NCBI GenBank assembly: GCA_003164495.1 | Contig: PLTN01000170.1 | Coordinates: 1-64,000, forward strand | Direction of reading: 5' to 3' | Length of the DNA stretch: 64,000 bases | Origin: Vulcanimicrobiota bacterium | GTDB lineage: Bacteria > Vulcanimicrobiota > Vulcanimicrobiia > Vulcanimicrobiales > Vulcanimicrobiaceae | Shown here: one piece after another, positions 15,922-24,251 of the stretch | Position numbering within the stretch: position 1 is the first letter of the stretch | Layout: each line of letters begins with the position of its first letter | Program-made: the position numbers and the translations under genes | The notes under the pieces: generated by a model | The model's database searches: none | What the model saw: the letters and a program-made list of their open reading frames with translations, nothing else | Told to the model about the DNA's origin: nothing

Positions 15922-17131
15922 CCAGGTCTCCCAGGCGCGCGACGCCTTCGGCGATCACGTCTTCCGGCGCGAGCGAGTAGTTCAGACGAATCGTATTGCG
16001 CACCGCGCCGTTCGGCGAGAACGCGCCGCCCGGTACGAACCCGATGCGTTCTTCGAGCAGCGAGCGCTCGAGCAGTTCCGCGCCGTCCATGCCCTCGGGC
16101 AGCGTCACCCAAACGAACATCCCGCCTTCGGGTTTACTCCACGTCACGCCGGCCGGCATTTTCGCCGCGAGCGCGCCCAGCATCGCGTCGCGCCGGCGCC
16201 GGTACGGCGTCACTAGCGTGCGCACGTGCTCGTCGAACATCGTGCTCGCGATGCGGTGCACGACCATCTGGTTGATCGTTGCCGAGTGCAGATCGCCGCC
16301 TTGTTTCGCGAGCACGATCTTGCCCACGAAGTCGCGCGCGGCACAAATCCAGCCCACGCGCAAACCGGGGCACACGGTCTTCGAAAACGTCCCGCAGTAG
16401 ATCACACGGCTGCGCTCGATGCTTCCGCTGCGCTCGATCGCGAGCGCGGCGAGCGCGGGCACGGGTTCGCCTTCGAAGCGGATCGCCTCGTAGGCTGCAT
16501 CTTCCAGCACCGGCACGTGCAACTCTTGGGCCAGGTCGAGCAGTGCGCGCCGGTCCGCGAGGCTGAGCGTTTCACCCGACGGGTTGGCAAAGTCCGACAC
16601 GACGTACGCGAACGCTACGCGTCCCCCGTTCTCGGCCGCTTTGCGCCGATATTCGGCGGCCTTCTCCCGGAAGAGCACGTCGTAGTGCGGTTCGTAGGCG
16701 TTGAAGGCTTGCAGCGCGCCGAGGTAGGTCGGTTCCTGGACGAGCACCGTATCGCGCGGATGGATGAACAGCTTCGCGATGAAGTCGAGGCCTTGCTGCG
16801 AACCCGACGTGATGACGATGTTCTCGAGCTCGCACGGCACGCCGCGGCGGCGCATGTAGTCGACGATCCAACGCCGCAGCGGCCCGTAGCCCTCGCTGAC
16901 CGAATACTGCAGCGACGACGTACCCAACACCGGATCGCCGAGAATCTCGCTATACGCCCGGCGAATCGCGTCCATCGGAAAGAGCGCCGGATCGGGGATG
17001 CCGCCGGCAAACGAAACGACATCCGGCCGTTCGAGCAGCTTGAGCAGCTCGCGGATCTCGGAGGCGTACATGCGCGACACGCGACCGGCAAACCAGTCGC
17101 TCCAATCGACGGCAGCTTCCGGCGCAATCAT
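15905..17131 (-). CDS. PLP-dependent aminotransferase (class I, LysN/2-aminoadipate-like)
   Basis: 408 residues. Family marks: VVSFAGGIPDPALFPMDAIR, LQYSVSEGYGPLRRWIVDYM, ENIVITSGSQQGLDFIAKLF, VLVQEPTYLGALQAF, FANPSGETLS and the PLP lysine in CGTFSKTVCPGLRVGW. It ends LGDLVSRAL. The group transfers amino groups between 2-oxo acids and aromatic, aminoadipate or branched amino acids. It is 12 bases after the VOC gene and probably in its operon; exact substrate is unknown. Confidence 0.88.
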   Translation of the reverse strand: MIAPEAAVDWSDWFAGRVSRMYASEIRELLKLLERPDVVSFAGGIPDPALFPMDAIRRAYSEILGDPVLGTSSLQYSVSEGYGPLRRWIVDYMRRRGVPCELENIVITSGSQQGLDFIAKLFIHPRDTVLVQEPTYLGALQAFNAYEPHYDVLFREKAAEYRRKAAENGGRVAFAYVVSDFANPSGETLSLADRRALLDLAQELHVPVLEDAAYEAIRFEGEPVPALAALAIERSGSIERSRVIYCGTFSKTVCPGLRVGWICAARDFVGKIVLAKQGGDLHSATINQMVVHRIASTMFDEHVRTLVTPYRRRRDAMLGALAAKMPAGVTWSKPEGGMFVWVTLPEGMDGAELLERSLLEERIGFVPGGAFSPNGAVRNTIRLNYSLAPEDVIAEGVARLGDLVSRAL

Positions 17132-17143
17132 GGACGGCCGGGC

Positions 17144-18025
17144 CTACAAGGTGACGAGCGGGTCGGGCGCGCGGAATTCGACGATATCGGGCTTGGCACC
17201 CCACATGCAAAACGCCTCGGCCGTGAACGGCAACTGACGCGGAACGTACGTCGCTTCGTCTTCGATGATCCGCACGCCGCACGAATACTCGTAGACCATT
17301 TTGTCGAGGCCTTCGAAGTACAGGAACACCGCACCCGACGAGAGGTGGCGGCCGGGACCGAACACGATGCGTATGCCGCGCTGTTCGCGCAATAGGTACC
17401 AGGAACGCATCACGTCGTCGATCGACTCGACCTGGTGGTTGATGTGCTGCACGCCCACGTGCGAACTTGGGAAGAGCGCGATCGAGTGGTGGACGGGGTT
17501 GATGCGCAACAGCGGCGCGTCGCCGATCCAGTCGCTCGCGCGTGCGTTGAACACCTGCGTCCAGAATTTCTCGTCGCGCCCGGCGTCGTTCGTATGCAGA
17601 CCGATGTGGCTGAAGCCGGTGATTCCGGCATCCCGCGACGGAAAATATCGCCGGGTAGCGTACTGTGCGCGCCACACGATCTCGATCTCGTTGCCGGTCG
17701 GATCCTTGAACGCGATGAAATCCAACACGCGCCGCGCTTCACGCTCGGCCGCCGTGCCGGCGTGCACCGGGTAACCGACACGTTCGATTTCAGCCGCTAT
17801 CGCCTGCAGATCGGCGCTCTCCGAGACTTCGAAGGCGACCGAATGCCGCGCCGGATCGCCTTCGACGTAGCAGATCGTGTGGTCGCGTTCGTCGCTGCGG
17901 AAGTACGCCATGCCGCGCTCGCGGCCGGCCGGCTCGAGGCCAAGCACCTTCGTGGCAAAATCGGTTGCTTCGCCCAAGTCGGGCGTGCCGACACGCACGT
18001 AGCGGATGCGGCGCAGATCGATCAT
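17144..18025 (-). CDS. VOC-superfamily extradiol ring-cleavage dioxygenase-like protein
   Basis: 293 residues with two vicinal-oxygen-chelate modules. Start ATG 18025 overlaps the HD-GYP gene's TGA (ATGA); earlier codons in the frame are shadows. Module 1 begins MIDLRRIRYVRVGTPDLGEA; module 2 has ITGFSHIGLHTNDAGRDEKF. The type-I extradiol iron ligands appear intact: His in FSHIGLHT, His in GVQHINHQVES and Glu in MVYEYSCG. Such enzymes cleave catechols using Fe(II) and O2. In this block it would open the ring made by the Rieske oxygenase (inference). Confidence 0.82.
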   Translation of the reverse strand: MIDLRRIRYVRVGTPDLGEATDFATKVLGLEPAGRERGMAYFRSDERDHTICYVEGDPARHSVAFEVSESADLQAIAAEIERVGYPVHAGTAAEREARRVLDFIAFKDPTGNEIEIVWRAQYATRRYFPSRDAGITGFSHIGLHTNDAGRDEKFWTQVFNARASDWIGDAPLLRINPVHHSIALFPSSHVGVQHINHQVESIDDVMRSWYLLREQRGIRIVFGPGRHLSSGAVFLYFEGLDKMVYEYSCGVRIIEDEATYVPRQLPFTAEAFCMWGAKPDIVEFRAPDPLVTL

Positions 18026-19077
18026 GCCGCGTGACCGGTGTCCGCGTACTCTTTCTGAATGTCGAGAAACTGATTCCAGCTCGCATTGAGCGCGTCGACG
18101 ACCATCGGGTCGAAATGCGAACCGGACGATTTCTGAATGACGCGCAGCGCTTCGTCGGTCGTCCACGCGCGCTTGTACGGACGCTTCGAAATCAGCGCGT
18201 CGAACACGTCGCCGACGGCCGCGATGCGCGCCGCCAGCGGAATTTGCGTGCCGCGCAGATGATCGGGATAGCCCGTACCGTCCCAGCGTTCGTGATGGCG
18301 CAGCGCAATCTGCGAGGCCAACTGCAGCACTTTCGACGAGCTGCCGACCAGAATGTCGTAGCCGGCGCGGGCGTGACGCTTCATGATCTCCCACTCGTCG
18401 GGATTGAGCGGGCCCTCTTTGAGCAGGATGCCGTCGGGCGTCGCGACCTTGCCGATATCGTGCATCGGAGTGGCCAAGCGCAGCAGCCGTTGGTCTTCGG
18501 AATCGAGTTCGAGCGTGCGGCCCAACACCTCAGCGTATTTCCCCATGCGCACGATGTGCAAACCGGTTTCGCTATCGCGGAATTCCGCCGCGCGCGTGAG
18601 CCGGTTGATCGTCTCTTCTTCACGGTCGGCGATCTCTTGGGTTGCGCGAGCAACGTCGGCAGCCAAGGAAGCCGCGTAGCTCTCGAGCTTCTTGCGGCTC
18701 TCGCGCAACGCGAGCAGGTTCTTCACGCGCGAGAGAAACTCGACCGGGTCGGCCGGCTTATTCAGAAAATCGCTGGCGCCGAATTCGAGCGCGCGATGGC
18801 GGATCTCGCGGTCTTTTTCACCGGTGATCATCACGAGCGGCGTTTGCGAATCGCCGTGCGCCTTGTTGTACGCCCTGACGAAGTCGAGCCCGTCCATGCC
18901 TTCGACTTGCCCCATGCGGTAGTCGAGGATGACGAGATCGTGTTCTTGTTTACCGCACCAGACCAGCGCCGCATCCGGAGACGTAAACGGCTTCACCTTC
19001 ACGTCGGCGATGCGTGAAAGAATGTGAGCGTAAGCTTTCTGGTTCGTTTCGCTGGTGTCGATGATCGCGACTACCAT
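18022..19077 (-). CDS. Response regulator with HD-GYP cyclic-di-GMP phosphodiesterase domain
   Basis: 351 residues. A receiver domain (Asp in LVILDYRMGQ, then MITGEKDRE and FLNKPADPVEF) is joined by a coiled linker (ADVARATQEIADREEETINR) to an HD-GYP domain with full HDIGK, HARAGYDIL, HHERWDGTGYPDHLRG and IPLAARI. Such proteins hydrolyse c-di-GMP when phosphorylated by a sensor kinase; no kinase is adjacent. It is translationally coupled (ATGA) to the VOC dioxygenase-like gene, linking a second-messenger enzyme to the catabolic block. Confidence 0.92.
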   Translation of the reverse strand: MVVAIIDTSETNQKAYAHILSRIADVKVKPFTSPDAALVWCGKQEHDLVILDYRMGQVEGMDGLDFVRAYNKAHGDSQTPLVMITGEKDREIRHRALEFGASDFLNKPADPVEFLSRVKNLLALRESRKKLESYAASLAADVARATQEIADREEETINRLTRAAEFRDSETGLHIVRMGKYAEVLGRTLELDSEDQRLLRLATPMHDIGKVATPDGILLKEGPLNPDEWEIMKRHARAGYDILVGSSSKVLQLASQIALRHHERWDGTGYPDHLRGTQIPLAARIAAVGDVFDALISKRPYKRAWTTDEALRVIQKSSGSHFDPMVVDALNASWNQFLDIQKEYADTGHAA

Positions 19078-19289
19078 CTCGATCCTCCCGACTCCGATGC
19101 GAATACGCGGGCGATATACGTAATTGTCCGACGCGACTCTCTAAGCGATGAGTGTTCTACCAGGGACATACTATTCAGCAATGGCCGCGCCGACTCTTGG
19201 TTAACGTGCCAAGAGGTGTTTCTCGGGCAAAACAGTACCCTTGCGAAACCATGTTTCATTAGCGTCCCCTGCTCTATTGACGGCCTGCG

Positions 19290-19718
19290 CGCAACGCGCC
19301 TTTCCACTCGCCGCAGAACTTGGGAACGTTTACATGGTCCCTCGGCGCCCAGGCATCCGGCATCCCGTTTCTGCTGGGCAAGGATCGCGCCAAGGCCGCC
19401 GTCGCCACTCTGGTCGCGACCGAACAAGGCGTGAACCTGATCGCCTCGGTGGCCTCGTTCGGGCCGGAGCGCCCGGGCGGGTTCCCGCCGTTGGCCGTGA
19501 TCGCTCGCGACGTCCAGGCCGGGTTTCGTTTCGTGATGGCCGCGTCTTCGGCGTGATTCGCCTGCTGGTGCTGGTGGGGATGGTTCCCGGTTCGATCCTG
19601 GGCGGGGTCATCGCCGACCGTTGGGGACGCGCGCGGTAATGGCATCTCCGGGTTTGCGTTTCTGCTGCCGGCGCTCAACTTGCTCGGCTCGCGCGCGGTA
19701 CTATCGGAGCGGCGCTAA
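19290..19718 (+). pseudogene. Decayed MFS transporter fragment
   Basis: Pieces of a major-facilitator protein appear in different frames. LGTFTWSLGAQASGIP then RAKAAVATLVATEQGVNLIA and VIARDVQAGFRFVMA lie in the frame ending at 19556; VIRLLVLVGMVPGSILGGVI then ADRWGRAR lies in the frame ending about 19639; GISGFAFLLPALNLLGSRAV and LSERR lies in a third ending TAA at 19718. The order matches an MFS_3-type exporter, with frameshifts and deletions. The rest of 19078-19290 shows nothing recognisable. Confidence 0.5.
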
Positions 19719-19738
19719 ACCGGGTATTCTTGAAGCGC

Positions 19739-20407
19739 ATGATCGTCTCGATCTCGCGTGAACTCGGTGCCGGCGGCGGAACGCTTGGCGAAGCCCTTTC
19801 CCAGGCGCTGAATGCCGCGCTCCTCGATGAGCGCTGGTTCTTCGCCCAGTTGACCGAGCGCTACCAGTTCTCCAGCGACTATCTGCAGCGCCGCCTCGAG
19901 CAGCCGCCGAAGTTCGGAGAGAGCCTGATCGCCACGCTGGCACGCGCGACCGCGCTGGTGCCCGGCGCCTCCACCCTGCAGATGCCCGACGAACAGATCA
20001 TCGACGCGGTGCGCGCGCTGGTGCTCGAAACGGCCCAGCAGGGGCACGTGGTCGTGATCGGGCACGGCGGCGTGAGCATGCTGGGCTGGCGCCCGACGAA
20101 CATCCCGGTCCTCTCGATTCTGCTCCAGGCCGGCAAGGAGTGGCGCGTCGAGCAGCTCGCCCGCCGCTACAACATCGCGCCCGACGAAGCGGCGCGACGC
20201 GTCAAGTCGACCGACGAAGCCCGCGCGCGTTATCAACAGCACTACTTCAACGCGCACATCTACGATTGCGCGCTCTACGACCTCGTGCTCAACACCGAGG
20301 TGCTGGGCTTGGAGAATTCGGTCACGCTGGCGACGACGGCCGTGCGCGCGCTGTTGCCGGACTACGCGGCGGCGACGTCCGCCGAAAGCGCGGCGAAGTC
20401 CACGTAA
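19739..20407 (+). CDS. Cytidylate-kinase-like family protein
   Basis: 222 residues from ATG 19739 (MIVSISRELGAGGGTLGEAL); a TTG three codons earlier is also possible. The P-loop is the relaxed SRELGAGGGT of the cytidylate-kinase-like family, followed by LLDERWFFAQLTERYQFS, VVVIGHGGVSML, LQAGKEWRVEQLARRY and HYFNAHIYDCALYDLVLNTE. The family binds nucleotides but its physiological substrate is generally undefined. Its 3' end overlaps the convergent mtnC by 46 bases. Confidence 0.8.
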   Translation: MIVSISRELGAGGGTLGEALSQALNAALLDERWFFAQLTERYQFSSDYLQRRLEQPPKFGESLIATLARATALVPGASTLQMPDEQIIDAVRALVLETAQQGHVVVIGHGGVSMLGWRPTNIPVLSILLQAGKEWRVEQLARRYNIAPDEAARRVKSTDEARARYQQHYFNAHIYDCALYDLVLNTEVLGLENSVTLATTAVRALLPDYAAATSAESAAKST

Positions 20408-21066
20408 GACGGGTGCGCGCTCGTCGCACCGGGCGGCGTGTCGGCCGGCCGCAGCAAACGCGCGGTCAGTAAACCGGCCGCGCGTGCGGCGTCGAGCTCC
20501 TCCTCCGTATCGGAGAGAAAGAGCATCTCGCTCGAATGGAAGCCCGTGGCCGCCAGGATCTCCGCGTAGGATGCGGCTTCGCGTTTGGGGCCGGTCGTCG
20601 TATCGAAGTGATCGGTGAAGAGCGGCCTGAGATCGCCCGCAAACGTATGCGCGAACAGCACCTTCTGCGCGACGATCGAACCCGAGGAGTAGACGTAGAG
20701 TTCGATGCCGGCGTCATTCCAAGCCCGCAGCACGGGCGGAACGTCGGGATAGACGTGACCGAGCAATTCGCCGTTCTCGTAGCCGACGTGCCAGATCAGG
20801 CCCTGTAGCGTCTTGAGCGGCGTCGACTTCCGGTCTTCGCGGATCCATGCATGCAGATGTGCGAGGATGGCCGCATCGCCGATCGCGCCTTCGCCGATCT
20901 CGACCACCGCTTCGCTCAACGCTTTGACGACGATCGGATCGTGGCGATGCGCGGCGACGTATGCATCCAGCCGTTCGTCGGCGTACGGAAAGAGCACGTC
21001 TTTGACGAAGCTGATCGCCGAGGTCGTGCCCTCGATGTCGGTGAGGATCGCGCTGGTAACGATCAC
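20362..21066 (-). CDS. mtnC: Acireductone synthase (enolase-phosphatase E1)
   Basis: 234 residues, HAD fold. Converts 2,3-diketo-5-methylthiopentyl-1-phosphate to acireductone in the methionine salvage pathway. Diagnostic stretches: AILTDIEGTTSAISFVKDVL (with the Asp nucleophile region), HVYPDVPPVLRAW, LYVYSSGSIVAQKVLF and LFLSDTEEELDAA. GTG start at 21066 overlaps the mtnD TGA as GTGA, so it is the third gene of the mtnB-mtnD-mtnC operon. Confidence 0.93.
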   Translation of the reverse strand: MIVTSAILTDIEGTTSAISFVKDVLFPYADERLDAYVAAHRHDPIVVKALSEAVVEIGEGAIGDAAILAHLHAWIREDRKSTPLKTLQGLIWHVGYENGELLGHVYPDVPPVLRAWNDAGIELYVYSSGSIVAQKVLFAHTFAGDLRPLFTDHFDTTTGPKREAASYAEILAATGFHSSEMLFLSDTEEELDAARAAGLLTARLLRPADTPPGATSAHPSYVDFAALSADVAAA

Positions 21067-21626
21067 TCGTACTTTGGAAATTGCGCGGCGATGGCGGTTC
21101 CGCTGTACTGCGGTACCCAGCCTTCTTGGTTGTTGAACCAGCGGATCGCGGTGAACTCGGGATCGGGTCCCATATCGAACCAGTGCGGCGTGCCGGCCGG
21201 AACGCTGATCAAGTCGCCGCGCACGCAGATCGCCTGATACACTTTGCCGCTCAGGTGCAGATAGAACGCGCCGGAACCCTCGACGAAGAACCGCACTTCA
21301 TCTTCGGTGTGGATGTGCTCGTCGAGAAACTTGGCGCGCATGGGTGCCGTGTTCGGGGTGCCTTTCGCGAGGCGAAGCACGTCGACCGTGCCGTAGCCGC
21401 CGTCGGCTTGCACGCGTTTCACCGAACTTGCATACGCGGCGAGCACGGCGTCGGAATCGGCATCGGGCGCGAGTTCCGCTTCGGCGGTCCAGCGTTCGAA
21501 GCGTACGCCGACTTCGCCCAGCAGGCGCGCGATCTCGGCGCCGTCGGTCGTCGCGACCAGCGGTTTCGCGGGCGCGTTCTCGTCGTATACGTTGAGCTTC
21601 GACCTGAGAAGCGTGACGGTGGTCAT
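21063..21626 (-). CDS. mtnD: Acireductone dioxygenase
   Basis: 187 residues, cupin fold. It oxidises acireductone to the keto-acid of methionine plus formate (Fe form) in methionine salvage. Metal ligands are visible: His-x-His and Glu in DEHIHTEDEVRFFVEGSG and the late His in ISVPAGTPHWFDMG. ATG 21626 overlaps the mtnB TGA (ATGA) and its own stop overlaps mtnC, so the three genes are tightly coupled. The frame extends upstream inside mtnB but that part is a shadow. Confidence 0.94.
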   Translation of the reverse strand: MTTVTLLRSKLNVYDENAPAKPLVATTDGAEIARLLGEVGVRFERWTAEAELAPDADSDAVLAAYASSVKRVQADGGYGTVDVLRLAKGTPNTAPMRAKFLDEHIHTEDEVRFFVEGSGAFYLHLSGKVYQAICVRGDLISVPAGTPHWFDMGPDPEFTAIRWFNNQEGWVPQYSGTAIAAQFPKYE

Positions 21627-22240
21627 CGTTGCAGTTTCCGTTCTTCCAGCGTGCAAGTCAGCAAGAATTCCAAGCCTTCGAGGTGCCGGCGCGCATCGCC
21701 CATCGTTGCGCCCCAAGCATAGAGTCCGTGGCCGGCGAGCAAGTACCCGGGCACGGCGTCGTCCCCGGCGAGGCGGCTTTCCACCGTTGCCGCGAGCGCC
21801 GTCGTGTCTTGGCTGTTGGCGAACACCGGCACGTCGACGACGCTCTCGTGCGTCGTGATTCCGCTCAGCGCCTTCTGCATCTCGAAGCCGCGCAGGCGCA
21901 CGTAACCGAGCTTCAGATCGGCGCGCGAGAGCACGGTCGCCGCAACGGTGTGCACGTGCACGATCGCGCCGATCGCGGCCGAGGCCCGATAGCGCGCGAG
22001 GTGCAGCGGCGTCTCGGCCGACATGCCGGCCGGAATCGGGCCGGCCAGCGGCACGACCGCGACGTCGCCCGCGCCGATCGCGCCCTTGTCGATCCCCGAT
22101 CGCGTGAGCAGCGCGTGCCCGGCATCGAGCCGGCACGAGAAGTTGCCCGAGGTCGCCGCGACCCACCCGCGTGCGGATGCAAACCGGCCGATAGCGGCGA
22201 TCGCTTCGACGGCTTGCGGATCGGCGGCCGGCATGGCCAT
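21623..22240 (-). CDS. mtnB: Methylthioribulose-1-phosphate dehydratase
   Basis: 205 residues from ATG 22240 (MAMPAADPQAVEAIAAIGRF); an ATG at 22297 would add 19 residues of doubtful sequence. Class-II-aldolase fold: ARGWVAATSGNFSCRL, LTRSGIDKGAI, zinc ligands in IVHVHTVAATVLSR and the later His in LLAGHGLYAWG. It dehydrates 5-methylthioribulose-1-phosphate. First gene of the salvage operon; divergent from the HAD dehalogenase gene. Confidence 0.92.
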   Translation of the reverse strand: MAMPAADPQAVEAIAAIGRFASARGWVAATSGNFSCRLDAGHALLTRSGIDKGAIGAGDVAVVPLAGPIPAGMSAETPLHLARYRASAAIGAIVHVHTVAATVLSRADLKLGYVRLRGFEMQKALSGITTHESVVDVPVFANSQDTTALAATVESRLAGDDAVPGYLLAGHGLYAWGATMGDARRHLEGLEFLLTCTLEERKLQR

Positions 22241-22303
22241 TGTGCCCGGTTGCGAGGTCACGTCGCTGGAACCCCGCGTAAGCGAAACCGGTTGCATAGC
22301 CGC

Positions 22304-22981
22304 ATGAAACCCGCCGCCGTCGTCTTCGATCTGTTCGGCACGCTGCTCGACATCGCGTCGCTGAACGATGCCGCGGCCGGGGTCGCGACGGATCCGGCCG
22401 ACTTCGTTACGGCCTGGCGCGACAAACAGATCGCGTATTCGTTCGCAGCCGCGGTGATGGGGCTGCACGAGGACTTCGACTCGATCACCGCGCGTGCGTT
22501 GGCTTACACCGCCGCGAAGTTCGGCGTGACCCTCGATTTGCTGCGGCGCAAACGCCTGCTCGACGCGTGGTTCGGCCTGCAGGCGTTCGACGATGCGGCG
22601 CCGGCTCTGCGCGCACTGCGCGCGGCCGGCGTGCGCTGCGCGGTGCTGACCAACGGTACGCCCGCGACGGCTGCGACGGCAACAGCCAACGCCGGCCTAG
22701 CCGACTTGCTCGACGCCGTGCTCAGCGTCGAATCGGCCGGCGTGTTCAAACCGGACCGCCGCGTCTACGCGCTGGCAACCGCGCACTTCGGCGTGAGCGC
22801 GGAGCGGCTGCTGTTCGTGACCTCGAACGGTTGGGACGCAACCGGCGCCGCAGTTTTCGGGATGAACGTTGCCTGGTGCAACCGCGCCGGCGCGCCGGCG
22901 GAGACGTTCGGTCCCGCGCCGCGCTGGACGATTGCGAGCCTGCATGAACTCGCCGCCATCACGTCGCAGAGCACGCCATGA
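22304..22981 (+). CDS. HAD hydrolase, (S)-2-haloacid dehalogenase type
   Basis: 225 residues. Motif I FDLFGTLLD holds the nucleophilic Asp; motif II is LTNGTP, motif III Lys in FKPDRRVYALA, and the SNGWDATGA loop is diagnostic for type II haloacid dehalogenases, which replace halogen by water on 2-haloacids. Start ATG 22304 follows the mtnB divergent region by only a few bases. Its TGA overlaps the cupin gene's ATG. True substrate might be another 2-substituted acid. Confidence 0.85.
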   Translation: MKPAAVVFDLFGTLLDIASLNDAAAGVATDPADFVTAWRDKQIAYSFAAAVMGLHEDFDSITARALAYTAAKFGVTLDLLRRKRLLDAWFGLQAFDDAAPALRALRAAGVRCAVLTNGTPATAATATANAGLADLLDAVLSVESAGVFKPDRRVYALATAHFGVSAERLLFVTSNGWDATGAAVFGMNVAWCNRAGAPAETFGPAPRWTIASLHELAAITSQSTP

Positions 22982-23436
22982 AACATCTCGCCACCACGCT
23001 CGTCGCGGTGCTGCTCGCCTTCGGCGCGGGCTTCGGCGTCGCGCACGTGACCGCGCCCGCCGCCGCCGCTTCGGTCCCGATGACGCCGCAGGTGGTGGAT
23101 GTCGCCGCGCTCGGCTACGCCGACTTGGCCGCGGTTGCGCCCAACAGCCCGCTTCATGCCAAGAACTACGTGTCGGAAGACGGCGCCACGGTCGACGTGC
23201 AGATGGGCCCGGCCGGCAAGCATCTGCACATGAATGCCGATGAGATCCAGTATGTGGTGGAGGGCACCGGAACGGAATGGCTCGGCGACAAGCAAGTCGC
23301 GCTCAAACCCGGCGTCATGCTGCTGATCCCGCACAACACACCGCACGGCGGAACGATCGAAACGAGCGGCCACATCAAGATGGTCGCGATCCACACGCCG
23401 CCCTTGCAAGCGGGCGAGACCAAACCGCTTCCGTAA
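22978..23436 (+). CDS. Secreted single-cupin protein
   Basis: 152 residues. A signal peptide or anchor (MKHLATTLVAVLLAFGAGFG) is followed by a small cupin domain: His in GKHLHMNADEIQYVVEGTG, LGDKQVALKPGVMLLIPHNT and PHGG with the third His. Metal-binding residues are intact, so it may be an exported metal-dependent enzyme or binder; no reaction is assigned. ATGA overlap with the dehalogenase gene indicates one operon. Confidence 0.75.
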   Translation: MKHLATTLVAVLLAFGAGFGVAHVTAPAAAASVPMTPQVVDVAALGYADLAAVAPNSPLHAKNYVSEDGATVDVQMGPAGKHLHMNADEIQYVVEGTGTEWLGDKQVALKPGVMLLIPHNTPHGGTIETSGHIKMVAIHTPPLQAGETKPLP

Positions 23437-23443
23437 CAGCGGC

Positions 23444-23779
23444 GTGAAGGACGAACGCGTTCTCGTTTACTCCACCGACGGCTCGCTGCCGTTGCCGAAG
23501 GCCGGCCCGCGCAAAGCCGCGCCCGCTGCGGCGAAAAACACCGTGCCCGACGACGGGACGATTCGCGTCTTCCGCGAGAAACGGCGCGCCAGTCACGTCA
23601 CCCTCGTGCACGGTCTGCTACCGAACGAAATCGACGCCGTCGGCAAAGACCTGCGCCGCCGCTGCGGCACCGGCGGCACCACAAAAAACGGCGTCGTCGA
23701 ACTCCAAGGCGATCACCGCGACACCATCATCGCCTACTTCACCGAACGCAACCGCCGAGTAAAAAAAGCCGGCGGCTAG
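23444..23779 (+). CDS. SUI1/eIF1-like translation factor (YciH family)
   Basis: 111 residues from GTG 23444. The C-terminal half carries the SUI1 fold: KRRASHVTLVHGLLPN, DAVGKDLRRRCGTGGTTK, NGVVELQGDHRDTIIAYFTE, matching YciH, a ribosome-binding stress-related initiation-fidelity factor. The basic Ala/Pro N-terminus is family-typical. It sits 8 bases after the cupin gene and is followed immediately by the GNAT gene. Confidence 0.9.
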   Translation: MKDERVLVYSTDGSLPLPKAGPRKAAPAAAKNTVPDDGTIRVFREKRRASHVTLVHGLLPNEIDAVGKDLRRRCGTGGTTKNGVVELQGDHRDTIIAYFTERNRRVKKAGG

Positions 23780-24247
23780 ATGGAGATTCGCCAATTTCAC
23801 CCGAGCGATGCGGATGCACTAGCACAACCGATAGGCCACCTTCTCAATCAGCTTCGCGCGGGTGCTTCGCTTGATGCCGACCGGTTGCGAAGCATACTCT
23901 CCGATTCAGGGGTGTACGTTTTCGGTGCCTATCTCGACGGCAGCCTGGCCGGGATTCTCACGCTGACGAGGTCGCATCTTCTTAGCGGCATCCGCTCGAG
24001 AATCGAAGATGTCATCGTCGATGAAGCTCATCGCAGACGAGGCCTAGCAGCCATGCTCGTGAAGCACGCTCTTCGAGTCTCCAACGAACTGGAAGCCGTT
24101 ACGGTCGATCTGACATCCGCACCAAGCCGCATCGCGGCGAACGCGTTATATCATCAGCTCGGTTTCGTCCTCCGGGAAACGAACGTCTATCGCTATTCGC
24201 TACGATCGATGTCGCTGAGTGGCGATCCCTCGACAAGCTCGGGATGA
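23780..24247 (+). CDS. GNAT-family N-acetyltransferase
   Basis: 155 residues beginning immediately after the SUI1 stop. The acetyl-CoA-binding motif A is IEDVIVDEAHRRRGLAAMLV, followed by ANALYHQLGFVLRETNVYRY, the usual end of a GNAT fold. The last residues GDPSTSSG and the stop are encoded by a copy of the dispersed palindromic repeat, so the natural C-terminus probably ended nearer YRYSLRS. Substrate unknown. Confidence 0.85.
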   Translation: MEIRQFHPSDADALAQPIGHLLNQLRAGASLDADRLRSILSDSGVYVFGAYLDGSLAGILTLTRSHLLSGIRSRIEDVIVDEAHRRRGLAAMLVKHALRVSNELEAVTVDLTSAPSRIAANALYHQLGFVLRETNVYRYSLRSMSLSGDPSTSSG

Positions 24248-24248
24248 C
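24222..24248. repeat. Dispersed palindromic repeat, copy 1
   Basis: GCGATCCCTCGACAAGCTCG continues GGATGAC. It overlaps the GNAT 3' end and lies between convergent genes. Same family as copies at 28161, 31388, 33627 and 33709. Confidence 0.8.
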
Positions 24249-24251
24249 AAT

